The notes: generated from the letters alone by a model not told the origin. 64,000 nucleotides of DNA from CAVOXO01 sp963700425 (GCA_963700425.1 CAVOXO010000003.1:434001-498000), one strand, 5' to 3'. Positions 1 to 10,397 are shown, numbered from the stretch's first letter. A program made the numbers and translations.

Positions 1-836
1 GCGGTGAACTCCAATTGGACATGTTGGACCTGCACTACGACCGCGACTGCCGGCGTCTACCAGGCTCCGCTTGCAGCTGAAGGCGAACAACGGCGTGCTG
101 ATCATCGACGACTTCGGTCGTCAGGCCGTCCACCCCACCGCCCTGTTGAACCGGTGGATCGTGCCGCTCGACCGTCGCGTCGACTACCTGACCCTGGCCG
201 GGCGGAAGATCGAGGTGCCCTTCGAACTCAAGGTCGTGATGTCGACCAACCTCGATCCCGCGGAGCTGGGCGACGACGCGTTCTTCCGTCGGGTGCGCAA
301 CAAGATCTTCGTCGGGCCCGATCACCGACGATCAGTTCGACTGGATCCTTTCGCGCTGCGCCAAGGGCGCGTCGCTGGGGTGCGACGCGGTGGCCGCCAA
401 GCGGCTCAAGGACGAGGCGCGCGAGAAGGGCGACGGCGAACTTCGTGCCTACCTGCCGAGCCTGGTCGTGGAGATGGCCCAGGCGATCATCACCTTCGAC
501 AACCTCCCCTCGGTACTCACCGCGGACCTGGTCGATCGGGTACTCAGCCTCTACTTCACGCGCTTCGAGGAGGTCTCCTCCACGCCCGGCCCGATCGCGC
601 CCGGCCCGGCCGCTCCGGGGGCACCCGCCGCTCCTGGCGGTGCCACGACCCGACCGGCGGCCGGCCAGACCGCGGCCGCACCGACGCCCGCTCCTGCCGC
701 CGCGGCCCCGTCACCCACTCCATCGTCGCTTCGAGCCCCCGTGGCCGCGTCCGGCCGCGGGGCACCGTTCGTAGACGCCCCCTCCGATCGGCGGGGGTAC
801 GGCGCCCCGGGCCCGTCGAGCGCCGACGTCCGTTAG
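1..836 (+). CDS. AAA-type ATPase, 3' part only
   Basis: The gene enters from outside the window, so the Walker A region is missing. The visible part has a Walker B-like segment (GVLIIDDFGRQ, about 102-134), a sensor-1-like stretch (VVMSTN, about 234-251) and a helical lid region, which together indicate an AAA/MoxR-like ATPase core. Past about 590 the product becomes a proline/alanine-rich tail without recognisable domains. Homologous sequence moves from frame 1 to 2 near 66 and from 2 to 3 near 320, both consistent with single inserted bases. The stop is TAG at 834-836. The substrate cannot be told from the sequence; chaperone-like remodelling is known for the wider family only. Confidence 0.6.
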
Positions 837-846
837 GCTCCGGCCG

Positions 847-1245
847 GTGATGGACCCGAGTGATGTCGATGTGGGGCTGCCCTGGGCTCAGGCGTCGCTG
901 AGGATCGCGTCCGACACGCTGAACGGGGACGCGATCTCGGAACTTCTCGGCATGTCGCCGTCGTCCACGCGAACGTCGGAGGGCGAGCCGACGTTCACCG
1001 TGTGGATGCACGATCAGCGTCTCGAGCCGTCCGTCGCCATCGAGGACCACGTCTACCTTCTCGCCGATGAACTGCGCGACAGGGAAGAGGCTCTCGCCGG
1101 CCTGTCCGAGGTGGCCACCGTCGAGATCTGGCTCAGCTTCTCCGCCGGACGGCGGCACGTACCCGCCGTTCTCGACAGTGCGCTTCTGGCGCGTCTGGGG
1201 GCCCTGGGGGTCGATCTGGTCCTCGATCCCTATCCGTCCCTGTGA
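847..1245 (+). CDS. DUF4279-like protein
   Basis: This encodes a soluble protein of about 132 residues with no signal peptide or membrane segment. The pattern of an N-terminal strand with 'ASLRIASDTLNGDAISELLGM', a central acidic helix and a C-terminal 'LGVDLVLDPYPSL' resembles DUF4279, a small family often found as an immunity-type or stand-alone protein of unknown function. GTG at 847 and ATG at 850 are both usable starts. It lies 10 bases after the ATPase and 29 bases before cysS, on the same strand. The family assignment is by eye and moderate. Confidence 0.55.
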   Translation: MMDPSDVDVGLPWAQASLRIASDTLNGDAISELLGMSPSSTRTSEGEPTFTVWMHDQRLEPSVAIEDHVYLLADELRDREEALAGLSEVATVEIWLSFSAGRRHVPAVLDSALLARLGALGVDLVLDPYPSL

Positions 1246-1274
1246 CCGTCGGCTCCACCGCTAGCGTCACCGCC

Positions 1275-2633
1275 ATGATCAGGCTGTACGACACGGCAAC
1301 GTCCACGGTGAGACCACTGGAGGTGCGCGACCCCGGACGTGTGTCGATGTACGTCTGCGGCCCCACGGTCTACGGCGCCGCCCCACCTCGGCCACGGTCG
1401 GTTCTCGCTGGTCTTCGACGTGCTCCGTCGCTATCTCGAGTGGAGCGGGTTCGAGGTCGACTACGTGTCGAACATCACCGACATCGACGACAAGATCATC
1501 GACAGGGCCGCCGAGCTCGGCCGCAGCACCGACGAGGTGACGTCTCGGAACGAGGTGTCGTGGTACGAGATGATGGACGCCATCGGCGTGAAGCGGCCGA
1601 CATCCGACCCGCACGCGACCGCCTACGTCGACCCAGATGGTGGCCCTCATCGGCGAGTTGATCGATGTCGGAGCCGCCTACGTGGCGCGCCGACGGGGTG
1701 TACTTCCGCCCCGGCAGGGTCGCGGACTACGGGCTGCTGGCGCACCAGGACCTCGATTCGCTGCGCGCCGGGGCACGGGTCGAGGTCAGTTCGGTGAAGG
1801 AGTCTCCCGTCGACTTCGCGCTCTGGAAGCTCGCCAGGTCCGACGAGCCGTCGTGGCCCTCGCCGTGGGGTGACGGCCGTCCCGGCTGGCACACCGAATG
1901 TGTGGTGATGTCACTCGATCTCCTCGGTGACGGCTTCGACATCCACGGCGGCGGCCAGGACCTGTGCTTCCCCCACCACGAGAACGAGAGGGCTCAGGCC
2001 GTGGCCGCAGGTCGGACCTTCGCCCGTCACTGGATGCACAACGGATTCGTCGAGGTCGGCGGCGAGAAGATGTCGAAGTCACTCGGGAACTTCACCAACC
2101 TGGCCGATCTGGTGTCCTCGTCGGACCCACGTTCGTTCCGAATGCTGTGCCTCCAGGCTCACTACCGATCTCCCATCGACGTCGACCGGTCGACGACCGC
2201 TCAGGCGTCCGCCGCCCTCGAGCGACTCGACGCGGTGGCTCGACGGTCGAAGGATCTCGCCGGGGAGACCCCGCCCGACGAGGAGATCCTCGGACGGTTC
2301 CGGGCTCGGATGGACGACGATCTCAACACGGGAGGAGCGATGGCGATCGTCGCCGAGACCGTGACGTCGATCAACCGCGCGCTCGACATCGACGACATCG
2401 ACGGCGCCGAGCCGCTGGTGGCGGCGTTTCGCTCCATGCTGGCAGCGGTGGGCCTCACGGTGGGCGAGGATGTCGGGCGCATCCCGTCCGACATCGCCCG
2501 CTTGTGCGGTGAGCGCGACGCCGCCCGGGCCGACAAGGACTACGCGCTGTCCGACCACCTCCGCGACGAACTGGAGCGGCGCGGTTGGTTGGTGGAGGAC
2601 ACCGCCGAGGGAACCAGGGTTCGACGCCGCTGA
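1275..2633 (+). CDS. cysS: Cysteinyl-tRNA synthetase (frame disrupted)
   Basis: Class I aminoacyl-tRNA synthetase charging tRNA-Cys in the cytoplasm. Visible hallmarks are MYVCGPTVYG near the N-terminus with the first zinc Cys, a HIGH-type motif read as HLGHG, the ITDIDDKII segment, zinc ligands in WHTEC and PHHENE, and the KMSKS loop (EKMSKSLGN, about 2064-2090). The GPTVY and ITDIDDKII segments favour CysRS over the paralogue MshC of mycothiol synthesis. Frame moves 3-1-2-3 near 1380, 1633 and 1685, each fitting one inserted base; the repaired length of about 452 residues is normal. ATG 1275 begins the conserved sequence. Confidence 0.93.
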
Positions 2634-2666
2634 AGAAGGCTTGCCAGGTCGGGTCCTCGTGAATAC

Positions 2667-2702
2667 GGTGTTACCGTCGGGTAAGTTACTGCCCGTAACA
2701 CC
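2667..2702. promoter_or_regulatory. Nested palindromic operator upstream of acyl-CoA dehydrogenase
   Basis: Three inverted repeats overlap in 36 bases: an outer pair GGTGTTAC (2667-2674) / GTAACACC (2695-2702), an inner left palindrome TTACCGTCGGGTAA (2671-2684), and an inner right palindrome GTTAC-TGCCC-GTAAC (2685-2699). The block ends 25 bases before the acyl-CoA dehydrogenase start. TTAC/GTAA half-sites are typical of TetR-family operators controlling fatty-acid and sterol genes in actinobacteria (KstR/FadR-like); that link is inference. No regulator gene is adjacent, so a trans-acting TetR protein would be needed. Confidence 0.6.
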
Positions 2703-2727
2703 TTCCGCTGCCGAATCGGAGTGAGCA

Positions 2728-3967
2728 ATGACCGACTTCTCCCTGTCCCTCAACGAGGATCAGATCCAGCTCCAGAAGTGGATTCACGATTTCGCCGAGA
2801 CCGTCATCCGGCCTGCCGCCGAGGAATGGGACGAACGTGAGGAGTTCCCCTGGCCGGTCGTGCAGGAGGCCGCCAAGATCGGCCTCTACGGCATGGACTT
2901 CATGGCCAACGGGATCGCCGACCCCACGGGCCTCACGATGGTGGTCAGCATCGAGGAGATGTTCTGGGGGGACGCCGGCATCGGTCTGTGTCTCATGGGA
3001 TCGGGTCTGGCCGCCGCGGCCATCGCCGCCAACGGAACGCCCGAGCAGATGTTCGAGTGGGTTCCGCAGTGCTACGGCACGGCCGACAAGGTCGCGCTCG
3101 GCGCGTTGTGCGCGTCGGAGCCCGACGCGGGTTCGGACGTGGGCGGGTACCGCACCCGCGCCGTGTACGACGAGGCCACCGACGAGTGGGTCCTCAACGG
3201 TACGAAGGCGTGGATCACCAACGGTGGCATCGCCGACGTCCACGTGGTGGTGGCGGTCGTGGACCCCGAGCTCGGCTCCCGCGGTCATGCCAGCTTCGTC
3301 GTCCCGCCCGGCGTCGACGGGATCAGCCAGGGACAGAAGTACAAGAAGCACGGCATCAGGGCGAGCCACACCGCCGAGGTCGTGCTCGACGACGTGCGCA
3401 TACCGGGGTCGATGCTGCTCGGCGGCAAGGAGAAACTCGACTACAAGCTGAACAAGGCCCGTGAGCAGAAGGCCGGCGAGGCCGCGGCCACGGGCACCGG
3501 TGAGAAGCAGCCGGCGATGGCCACCTTCGAGGCCACCCGGCCCACCGTGGGCGCGATGGCCGTGGGCATCGCCCGGGCCGCCTACGAGTACTCCCTCGAG
3601 TACGCCAAGGAGCGCATGGCGTTCGGCGAGCCGATCATCATGAAGCAGGGCGTGGCGTTCAAGCTGGCCGACATGGCCACCGAGATCGACGCCGCCCGGC
3701 TGCTGGTGTGGCGGGCCGCCTGGATGGGGGCCAACAAGGTGCCCTTCGTCCAGGGCGAGGGCTCGATGTCCAAGCTGAAGGCCTCCGAGGTGGCGGTGCA
3801 AGGCCACCGAGGACGCCATCCAGATCCTCGGCGGCTACGGCTACACCCGGGAGTACCCGGTCGAGCGCTGGCACCGCGATTCGAAGATCATGACGATCTT
3901 CGAGGGCACCTCGGAGATCCAACGGCTGGTCATCGCCCGCGCCGCGTCGGGTGTCCGGGTCCCCTGA
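2728..3967 (+). CDS. Acyl-CoA dehydrogenase
   Basis: FAD-dependent enzyme for the alpha,beta-dehydrogenation of an acyl-CoA in beta-oxidation. Signatures seen are ASEPDAGSD and WITNGG in the FAD/substrate region, and near the C-terminus GGYGYTREYPVER followed by IFEGTSEIQR, which holds the catalytic Glu. A charged linker of about 30 residues (around residues 233-263, rich in Lys, Glu and Ala) interrupts the usual core. One inserted base near 3801 (caaggcc for caggcc) shifts the frame; the true stop is TGA at 3965-3967, giving about 412 residues. The palindromes at 2667-2702 probably control it. Chain-length preference cannot be read from the sequence. Confidence 0.9.
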
Positions 3968-4004
3968 TCCCCGAGCGCACGACGATGGGTAGGATCTCGA
4001 CTCC

Positions 4005-4984
4005 GTGCCGCTCGTCGTTGCAGAAGGACTGACCAAGACGCTTCGGCGACACCGCCGCGCTGTCCGGTCTCGACCTGTCGGTCGAGACGGGAACCGTGCT
4101 GGGCGTGCTCGGTCCCAACGGATCGGGCAAGACGACGGCGGTCAAGATCCTCACGACACTTCTGCTTCCCGACGGGGGTCGCGCCTCGATCGACGGGATC
4201 GACGTCACCAGGGATCCTGGGGCCATCCGGGCACGCATCGGACTGACCGGACAGTACGCGGCCGTCGACGAGCGACTCACGGGCCGCGAGAACCTCGAGC
4301 TCATCGGCCGCTTCTTTCGCATGAACGGCCGCCGATCGACGTCGAGGGCGACCGAGCTGCTCGATCGGTTCCGTCTCGACCAGGCCGGCAGATCGGGTCG
4401 TGTCGGGGTATTCGGGGGGAATGCGTCGTCGTCTCGACATCGCCATGAGCCTCGTGGCACGTCCCGTCGTGCTGTTCCTCGACGAGCCGACCACCGGGCT
4501 CGACCCCCGCAGCCGGCTCGACATGTGGGACCTCATCGAACAACTGACGGCGGAGGGCATGACGACCCTTCTCACGACCCAGTACCTGGACGAGGCCGAT
4601 CACCTGTCCGACGACATCGTCGTGATCGATCAGGGGACCGCCATCGAACGGGGCACCTCCGATGAGCTGAAGGAGCGGATCGGCGGAGCGCGCGCCGTCA
4701 TCGAGTTCTCCTCCGATCCGGTGGTCGAGGACATCCGGCGGGCGCTGGGTGAGCTGGCGTCGCCCAGCGCGGAGGTCCTCGTGGAGGGCCGGGTGGTCGT
4801 CGTTCCGGTTGTCCCCGACGCAACGGCCCCGAAGGTTCTGCGGGCGATCGACGGTGCCTCGATCGAGATCCACGACCTGCGCGTCGAACGTCCGACCCTC
4901 GACGACGTCTTCCTCACGCTCACCGGGCATCGCGCCGAGGACCCCGATGAGGCCGATGACCTGATCGATGAGGTCGTGTCATGA
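4005..4984 (+). CDS. DrrA-type ABC transporter ATP-binding protein
   Basis: ATPase of a two-gene exporter. Walker A is GPNGSGKTT (about 4111-4137), the Q-loop region GLTGQYAAVDERLTG is typical of the daunorubicin-resistance DrrA family, the signature is YSGGM, and Walker B is LFLDEPTTGLD (about 4474-4506). The C-terminal ~80 residues match the accessory domain common in this family. Frame changes near 4032 and 4405 each fit one inserted base. Its TGA overlaps the ATG of the permease (ATGA at 4981-4984), so the two are translationally coupled. The substrate (drug, lipid or glycolipid) is unknown. Confidence 0.88.
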
Positions 4985-5816
4985 GCGCCACTCAGGCGAC
5001 CTCGACGCAAGCCTCGGCACCGGCGTCGGCGGCCCCCGTCGGCCGTGGCCCGGTGTGGGCCCTGCACGACAGCTGGTACGAGGCGACCCGTCATCTCCGG
5101 GCGATGCCCGCGCAGCCCCGAGCTGTTGGTGTTCGCCACGCTGCAGCCGATCATGTTCGTGCTGCTTGTTCAACTACGTGTTCGGAGGGGCGGTGGCGGC
5201 GCCGGGATTCTCGTCGTACACCCAGTTCCTCATCCCCGGGGTGTTCGCCCAGACCGTCGTGTTCGGCTCGGCGTTCACCGGTGTGGGACTGGCCGAGGAC
5301 ATGTCGAAGGGGTTCATCGACCGGTTGCGATCGCTGCCGATCATCCAGGCCGCGATCCTGGTCGGGCGCACCATCAGCGATCTGTGCCGCAACGTGTTCA
5401 CCTACGGCGTCATGACGGGCGTCGCCTTCCTCATCGGATTCCGATTCGAGGGCGGGCTCCTGCGGGCGGGCGTGGCCACGCTGCTCCTCCTGGCCTTCAG
5501 CTACTCGTTGAGTTGGGTTCAGGCCCTCATCGGCATCTCGGTGACGTCGGTCGAGACGGCGAACTCGGCGGGGTTCATCTGGATGTTCCCGCTGACGTTC
5601 GTGTCGTCGGCGTTCGTGCCCACCGAGACCATGCCGTCGTGGCTGCAGCCGATCGCTGATGCCAACCCGTTCACCGTCGTGACCAACGCGGCCCGGGCCC
5701 TCTACTCGGGACTCCCGGTGGGCGACGGCGTCTGGAAATCCCTGCTGTGGTCATTGGGGATCGGAGTGGTCTTCTGTGTTCTCTCCGTGCGGAAGTTCAG
5801 CCGCTTCAACTCCTGA
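4981..5816 (+). CDS. ABC-2 type permease (DrrB-like)
   Basis: Membrane partner of the preceding ATPase. After a soluble Ala/Ser/Thr-rich N-terminus of about 35 residues it carries about six hydrophobic segments, with the ABC-2 hallmark FLIPGVFAQTVVFGSAFTG followed by a cytoplasmic loop (EDMSKGFIDRLRSLPI). The end, NPFTVVTNAARAL then a final membrane helix, is typical for DrrB/NodJ permeases. Two inserted bases near 5113 and 5168 move the frame 1-2-3. The two-gene arrangement suggests efflux of a hydrophobic compound. Confidence 0.87.
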
Positions 5817-5847
5817 CCGTCGGCGATCTTCCGTCTAGGGTCGATCG

Positions 5848-6225
5848 GTGGACCATCCGAGGAGGTACGACGACGACGATCCGCACCTCGCGGTGTTGCG
5901 GACGGTGTGCCTGGCGTTTCCGGAGTCCGTCGAGGTCGAGGCGTGGGGTCGGCCCACGTTCCGCGCCGGCAAGAAGATCTTCGCCGTGTTCAGCGGAACC
6001 GAGGACCATCCCACGAGCGTCGTCTTCAAGCCCGACGACGAGGAGCGGGAGGCGCTGGCGATCGACCGGCGTTTCTACTCGCCTCCCTATTTCGGGCCCG
6101 GCGGATGGCTCGCCCTCGATCTCGTGGCGTCCGAGCCCGATTGGGGAGAGGTCGCAGAGCTGGTGGAGAGCTCCTACCGTCAGGTGGCCCTCAAGCGGAT
6201 GCTGCGGACCCTCGACGGGACCTGA
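5848..6225 (+). CDS. MmcQ/YjbR family protein
   Basis: A 125-residue soluble protein with the family's central block AWGRPTFRAGKKIFAVF and a C-terminal helix ending QVALKRMLRTL. YjbR-fold proteins are small alpha/beta DNA-binding-like proteins whose cellular role is not settled. GTG at 5848 gives the family's full N-terminus. It follows the permease gene after 31 bases on the same strand; no functional link is evident. Confidence 0.8.
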   Translation: MDHPRRYDDDDPHLAVLRTVCLAFPESVEVEAWGRPTFRAGKKIFAVFSGTEDHPTSVVFKPDDEEREALAIDRRFYSPPYFGPGGWLALDLVASEPDWGEVAELVESSYRQVALKRMLRTLDGT

Positions 6226-6271
6226 ACCACGGCGATGGCCGCGCCCCGGTGCCCGACGCTACGTTGCCGAC

Positions 6272-6775
6272 ATGAACTCGACGATCGATGACACCTTTCG
6301 TCCTCCGGGAGAGGAGTGGGTGAGGGTGTCTCCCCGACTCAGTACGGCACGCCGGATCTCGGTTGCGCTCGTGGCCGTGCCCGTCCTGATCGTCGCCGCC
6401 ACGGCGGCGGTGGTCCCCGACGGTCCCCGCCAGGTGGCGGTCGGGCTGGCCGCGGCCACGCTGGTGGGGTGGGCGTGGGCGTCGTGGCTGATCGGGCGCC
6501 GCGTGCGTTCGATCGGATACGCGGAGCGTGCCGACGACCTGCTGGTCACCAGCGGGATCCTTTCCCGACGCCTGGTCATCGTCCCCTACGGCAGGATGCA
6601 GCTCGTCGACGTGACGGCGGGACCTCTCGACCGCCTACTCGGCGTGACCTCGGTGCAGCTGCACACCGCAGCGGCCACCACCGACGCCCGCATTCCCGGC
6701 TTGCCGCCGACCGACGCCGCCGCCCTGCGGGATCGTCTGGCGTCACGAGGTGAGACCAGGGGAGCGGGGCTCTGA
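6272..6775 (+). CDS. PH domain-containing membrane protein, YdbS-like
   Basis: About 167 residues: two hydrophobic helices (roughly residues 28-50 and 54-75) followed by a bacterial PH (bPH2) domain with the family block 'DDLLVTSGILSRRLVIVPYGRMQLVDV' and the closing 'VTSVQLHTAAATTDARIPGL'. In Bacillus the YdbS/YdbT pair influences envelope stress resistance; the function here is inferred only by family. It overlaps the start of the next, YdbT-like gene by about 26 bases, so the two form a coupled pair. Confidence 0.82.
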   Translation: MNSTIDDTFRPPGEEWVRVSPRLSTARRISVALVAVPVLIVAATAAVVPDGPRQVAVGLAAATLVGWAWASWLIGRRVRSIGYAERADDLLVTSGILSRRLVIVPYGRMQLVDVTAGPLDRLLGVTSVQLHTAAATTDARIPGLPPTDAAALRDRLASRGETRGAGL

Positions 6776-8097
6776 CATCTCCGGGCAACCACGGCACCGC
6801 AAGCGAGTCGTTCGCCCGACGGGTCCACCCCCTGACGCCGGTGGCTCACGCCGCCCGCGCCGCTCCCGGGGCGTTGCTGTTCGGCTTCTTCGTCGGCGGT
6901 GATCTCGGAGCGTCGAGCATCGGCCGATTCGGGGCGATGGTCCTGGCAGCTCTCGGGGCTGCCGCGGTCGTCGGGATGTACCGGTTCGTCGAGTGGCAGC
7001 GCCTCAGCTACTGGTTCGACGGCGCCGGCGACCTTCGAATCGACTCGGGTGTGGTGGAGCGGAACGAACGCCGGGTTCAGTTGTCGCGGCTGCAGTCGGT
7101 CGACGTCGAGCAACCCTTCATCCCCCGTCTGTTGGGGATGGCCGAACTGCGCATCGACGTGGCCGGAGCCTCCAACGCCACGCTCGCCTATCTCGATGCC
7201 CCCACCGCTCAGGCACTGCGCAACGAGATCCTGGCCAGGGCCGCCGGGCTCCGATCCGATGCCGAGGAGGCACCCGAACGAGTTCTCGTGCAGGTTCCTC
7301 CCGGCGATCTCGCCATGTCGCTGCTCCTCCAGAGCACGACGGTGCTGCTTCTGCTGGGCACCGTGTTGCTGATCTCGATGACCGTGGCGTTCGAGGGGTT
7401 CGCGGCGCTCGGGATCACACTCGTCACCGGCGGCGTGCCCTTGTTCAACATCGTGACCCAGTTCACCCGATTCCACGGTTTCACCGTGGCCGAGAGCGCC
7501 GACGGCCTACGCCTCCGCTACGGGCTGTTCCAGACCACGTCGACGACCGTCCCTCCCGGGCGGGTCCAGGCCGTGGAGTTCGTGGAGTCATGGCTGTGGC
7601 AGCGGCTCGGGTGGGTTCGCGTGGAGATCAACGTGGCCGGCACCGCGGGCGGGGATGCGGACGCGCGTTCCCAGGTTCTGCTTCCGGTCGCACCCTGGAA
7701 CGTCGCCCGTGGGGTGGCGGCGAGGATCATTCCCGGAGTCGACCTCGACGGCGTTCACCTCGAGCCCGCTCCGAGGAGATCGCGCTGGAGATCACCCCTG
7801 CAGTGGTCGGTGCTGGCGGTCGGCCATGACGATGCGGTGTTCGTGACCCGTCGGGGTCGGTTGGTCAGACGACACGCCCTGGTCCCTCACGCCCGCACGC
7901 AATCGGTGAGGCTGACCCAGGGGCCGTGGGAGAGATGGCTGCGTCTCGCTTCGGTTCACGTCGACTCGACGCCCGGCCCCGTCTCGATCTCGGGACTGCA
8001 CCTCGACTCGGAACGGGCCCGCCGGATCGCGGAGGACCAGTCCGATCGGGCTCGCGAGGCGCGGCGCCGGGCCGGCCCCGAACGGTGGATGACCTGA
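6750..8097 (+). CDS. PH domain-containing membrane protein, YdbT-like
   Basis: A membrane protein of about 445 residues with repeated bPH2 domains separated by pairs of hydrophobic helices (around 6862-6985 and 7318-7450). Family markers are RRVQLSRLQSVDVEQPFIPRL in the first PH domain and TTVPPGRVQAVEFVESWLWQRLG in the second. Conserved sequence (RRVHPLTPV) lies before the first in-frame GTG at 6841, so the true start is upstream. GTG 6750, inside the YdbS-like gene, reaches it if one inserted base near 6785 is removed. It probably acts together with its YdbS-like neighbour at the membrane. Confidence 0.8.
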
Positions 8098-8290
8098 ACG
8101 CCGGCTGGGGTGCCCCCGGGATGCCGAACCGATCGGCACGGGTGCCCCTCAGGAGACGGCGTCGGCCGCCCTCGCTCGACCTCGGCGGATGCGTGTGACG
8201 GCAGGACGTCGGCTGCGCGACGACGATCACACGGCCCGTCACCCGGCGCAGTCGCATGGTGGCTCCATCGCTACCGACTGGAGATCAGAC

Positions 8291-8567
8291 ATGGACCTGC
8301 ACGAGATACTCGACACCATCGCCCACCGGATCGTCGCAGAAGGGACCGCATGCGAACGAGATGCGCTCGCCATCCTGGCGGCCGCCGCGTCGACCGCCCG
8401 CCCCGGGGCCGCAGCAGCCCTCGTCGATGGGGATTCCCCCGAGATCGCCCGCCTCCGGGCCTTCGGCATCGTCCACGGCGCTGTGCTCGCCGAGATCGCG
8501 CCCCGGGGAACACGATCGGATCGCCGCCGAACTGCTGAGTGCCGACCGCTTCGCGGTCGCGGCCTGA
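8291..8567 (+). CDS. Small hypothetical protein
   Basis: A predicted helical protein of about 91 residues, unrecognised, starting MDLHEILDTIAHRIVAEG and continuing after a frame change near 8500 (one inserted base) to end SADRFAVAA. Codon positions show the strong G/C third-base bias of neighbouring genes in both frames, which supports real coding. It sits 16 bases before the BTAD regulator, so the two may be co-transcribed. The preceding stretch (8098-8290) contains nothing I can assign. Confidence 0.45.
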
Positions 8568-8583
8568 TTGTTAGGTTGACGAC

Positions 8584-10299
8584 GTGCTCGAGATCCGGTT
8601 GATCGGAAAGCCGGCACTCTGTCGGGATGGAGCGGCCATCGCCGGTCCGCGAGGGAACAAGGCGTGGGCGCTGTTGGGCCGACTCGTCCGATCGGCCGAT
8701 CCGGTGTCCCGCCAGACCCTCGTGGATGAGCTCTTCTCCGAAGCGGACGACCCGATGGGCGCGCTCCGGTGGTCACTGGCCGAGCTCCGACGCCGCACCG
8801 GCCTGACCGACGGCTTCGTCGGTAACCCGGTGTCGTCGGATCTCGGCGCCGCCACCGACGTCGATGTCGTGACGGTGGCCCACGGAGAGCTCCCCGCCCA
8901 GCTTCCCGAGGGGGAGTTCCTCGAGGGGATCGAGATCAAGGGAGCGCCGGGGTTCGAGTCGTGGCTGCTCGTGGAACGCCAGCGGGTCGCCGGCGAGATC
9001 CTCTCGGTGCTGCGCCAGGACACGTTGCGGGCGCTGTCGGGTCGTCGCTTCGACCGGGCGATCGACCTGGCAGGAGCGATGGTGAGGAGGGCTCCATTCG
9101 AGGAGGGTCCCCACATTCTGCTCATCAAGTCGTTGGCGGCGTCGGGTGACCCCGACGCCGCCCTCCGGCAGGCGGAGATGACCGAGGCGTTGTTCTCCAC
9201 CGAGCTCGGTGTGGACGCGTCGCCCGCCGTACGGGCAGCGGCCCGCCCCGCCGTCGCCGGGGCGATACCCGGCGTCTCGGCCCGTGCGTCGGCCGCGTCG
9301 CTCCGTGATGCGGGACTGGCGGCGGTGTCCGCAGGTGCGGCCGACGCGGGTATCGAATGCCTGCGAGGTGCGTCCGCGGCCGCCGAGGAGTCCGGCGACC
9401 CGGCCCTGCTCGGCGAGTGCCTGATGGAACTGGGAACCGCTCTCGTGCACTCGGTTCGCGGATATGACGACGAAGGGGCGGTGATCCTCGGCCAGGCGAC
9501 CGAGACCGCGATCGCCGCGGGCGTCGATCTCGTCGCGGCCAAGGCTCTCTCCGAGTTGGCGTACATCGACATCCAGGCGGGCCGTCGGCTCAGCGCCTCG
9601 GGATACCTCGATGCGGCAGGGGAGCGGGCCGACGGTGATCCGTCGCTCCTGGCCGGACTGGCCGGGTTCGACGCGATGAACCTGAGCGACTGGGGACGGC
9701 TCGATGCCAGCGCCGATCGGTTCGCTGAGGCGCTGGAGTTGTCCAGGAGTGCCGGAGTGGCACGACGGGAGATCTGGAATCTGGGTCTGGGCGCCCGGAC
9801 CCTGTTCCTGGTGGGACGCGTCGATGAAGCCATCGAATGGGCCCGGCTGTCGGCCGCGTTGGCTGATGAGGAGCGTTGGACGGCGTTCCGTCCGTGGCCC
9901 GATGCGTGGCTCGGCCAGGCGCGGCTCGCCAGCGGCGAGAGCCCTGCCGCCGTCCGCACCGATGTCGAGGCGACATTCGCACTGGCCCGCCACCTGAACG
10001 ACCCGTGTTGGGAGGGAGTCTCGGCCAAGGTCCTCGGGCTCACCTACGTCGCGGAGAACGACTTCGAGACCGGTCTCGGGTGGCTGGCGAACACGGGCGA
10101 GATGTGTGGACGGGTGACCGATTCGTACACGTGGCTCGAGACCGAGATCCTCGTCACCGAGGCTCAGGCGGCCATGGAGGCCGGCGACCGCGACCGGGCC
10201 GATTCCGTGGCGCGTCGAGCGGTGGGAGCTGCGGCCATGGGCACGATGGATGGCCTCCTGGAGCGTGCCGTGGACGTGCTGGCGGCGGCCGGCGGCTGA
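8584..10299 (+). CDS. BTAD-domain regulatory protein with TPR-like C-terminus
   Basis: 571 residues. The N-terminal ~90 residues (MLEIRLIGKPALCRDG..., RQTLVDELFSEADDPMGALRWSLAELRR) resemble the winged-helix region of SARP/AfsR-type regulators, followed by a bacterial transcriptional activator (BTAD) domain to about residue 220. Residues 240-571 are helical repeats of TPR type, with no Walker A, so this is not an AfsR/LAL-type STAND ATPase. Such proteins regulate transcription in actinobacteria. The target is unknown; the downstream MDMPI-like gene is on the same strand after about 100 bases. Confidence 0.8.
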   Translation: MLEIRLIGKPALCRDGAAIAGPRGNKAWALLGRLVRSADPVSRQTLVDELFSEADDPMGALRWSLAELRRRTGLTDGFVGNPVSSDLGAATDVDVVTVAHGELPAQLPEGEFLEGIEIKGAPGFESWLLVERQRVAGEILSVLRQDTLRALSGRRFDRAIDLAGAMVRRAPFEEGPHILLIKSLAASGDPDAALRQAEMTEALFSTELGVDASPAVRAAARPAVAGAIPGVSARASAASLRDAGLAAVSAGAADAGIECLRGASAAAEESGDPALLGECLMELGTALVHSVRGYDDEGAVILGQATETAIAAGVDLVAAKALSELAYIDIQAGRRLSASGYLDAAGERADGDPSLLAGLAGFDAMNLSDWGRLDASADRFAEALELSRSAGVARREIWNLGLGARTLFLVGRVDEAIEWARLSAALADEERWTAFRPWPDAWLGQARLASGESPAAVRTDVEATFALARHLNDPCWEGVSAKVLGLTYVAENDFETGLGWLANTGEMCGRVTDSYTWLETEILVTEAQAAMEAGDRDRADSVARRAVGAAAMGTMDGLLERAVDVLAAAGG

Positions 10300-10397
10300 C
10301 TGAGCGGCCCCACCCGCGACGCCGGCGCGTCGACCAGCGGCATCGAACGCGTTGGTAGCGTTCCGCCATCCGCGATCAGTTCCTGTCCGGCGCCGAG

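Noticed and set aside
1275..2633. MshC (mycothiol cysteine ligase) instead of CysRS
   Set aside because: CGPTVYG and ITDIDDKII and the full C-terminal anticodon region match CysRS, not MshC.
8098..8290. Possible small RNA or short gene between the PH-domain protein and the small ORF
   Set aside because: No stable hairpin, ribosome site or conserved reading frame could be identified.
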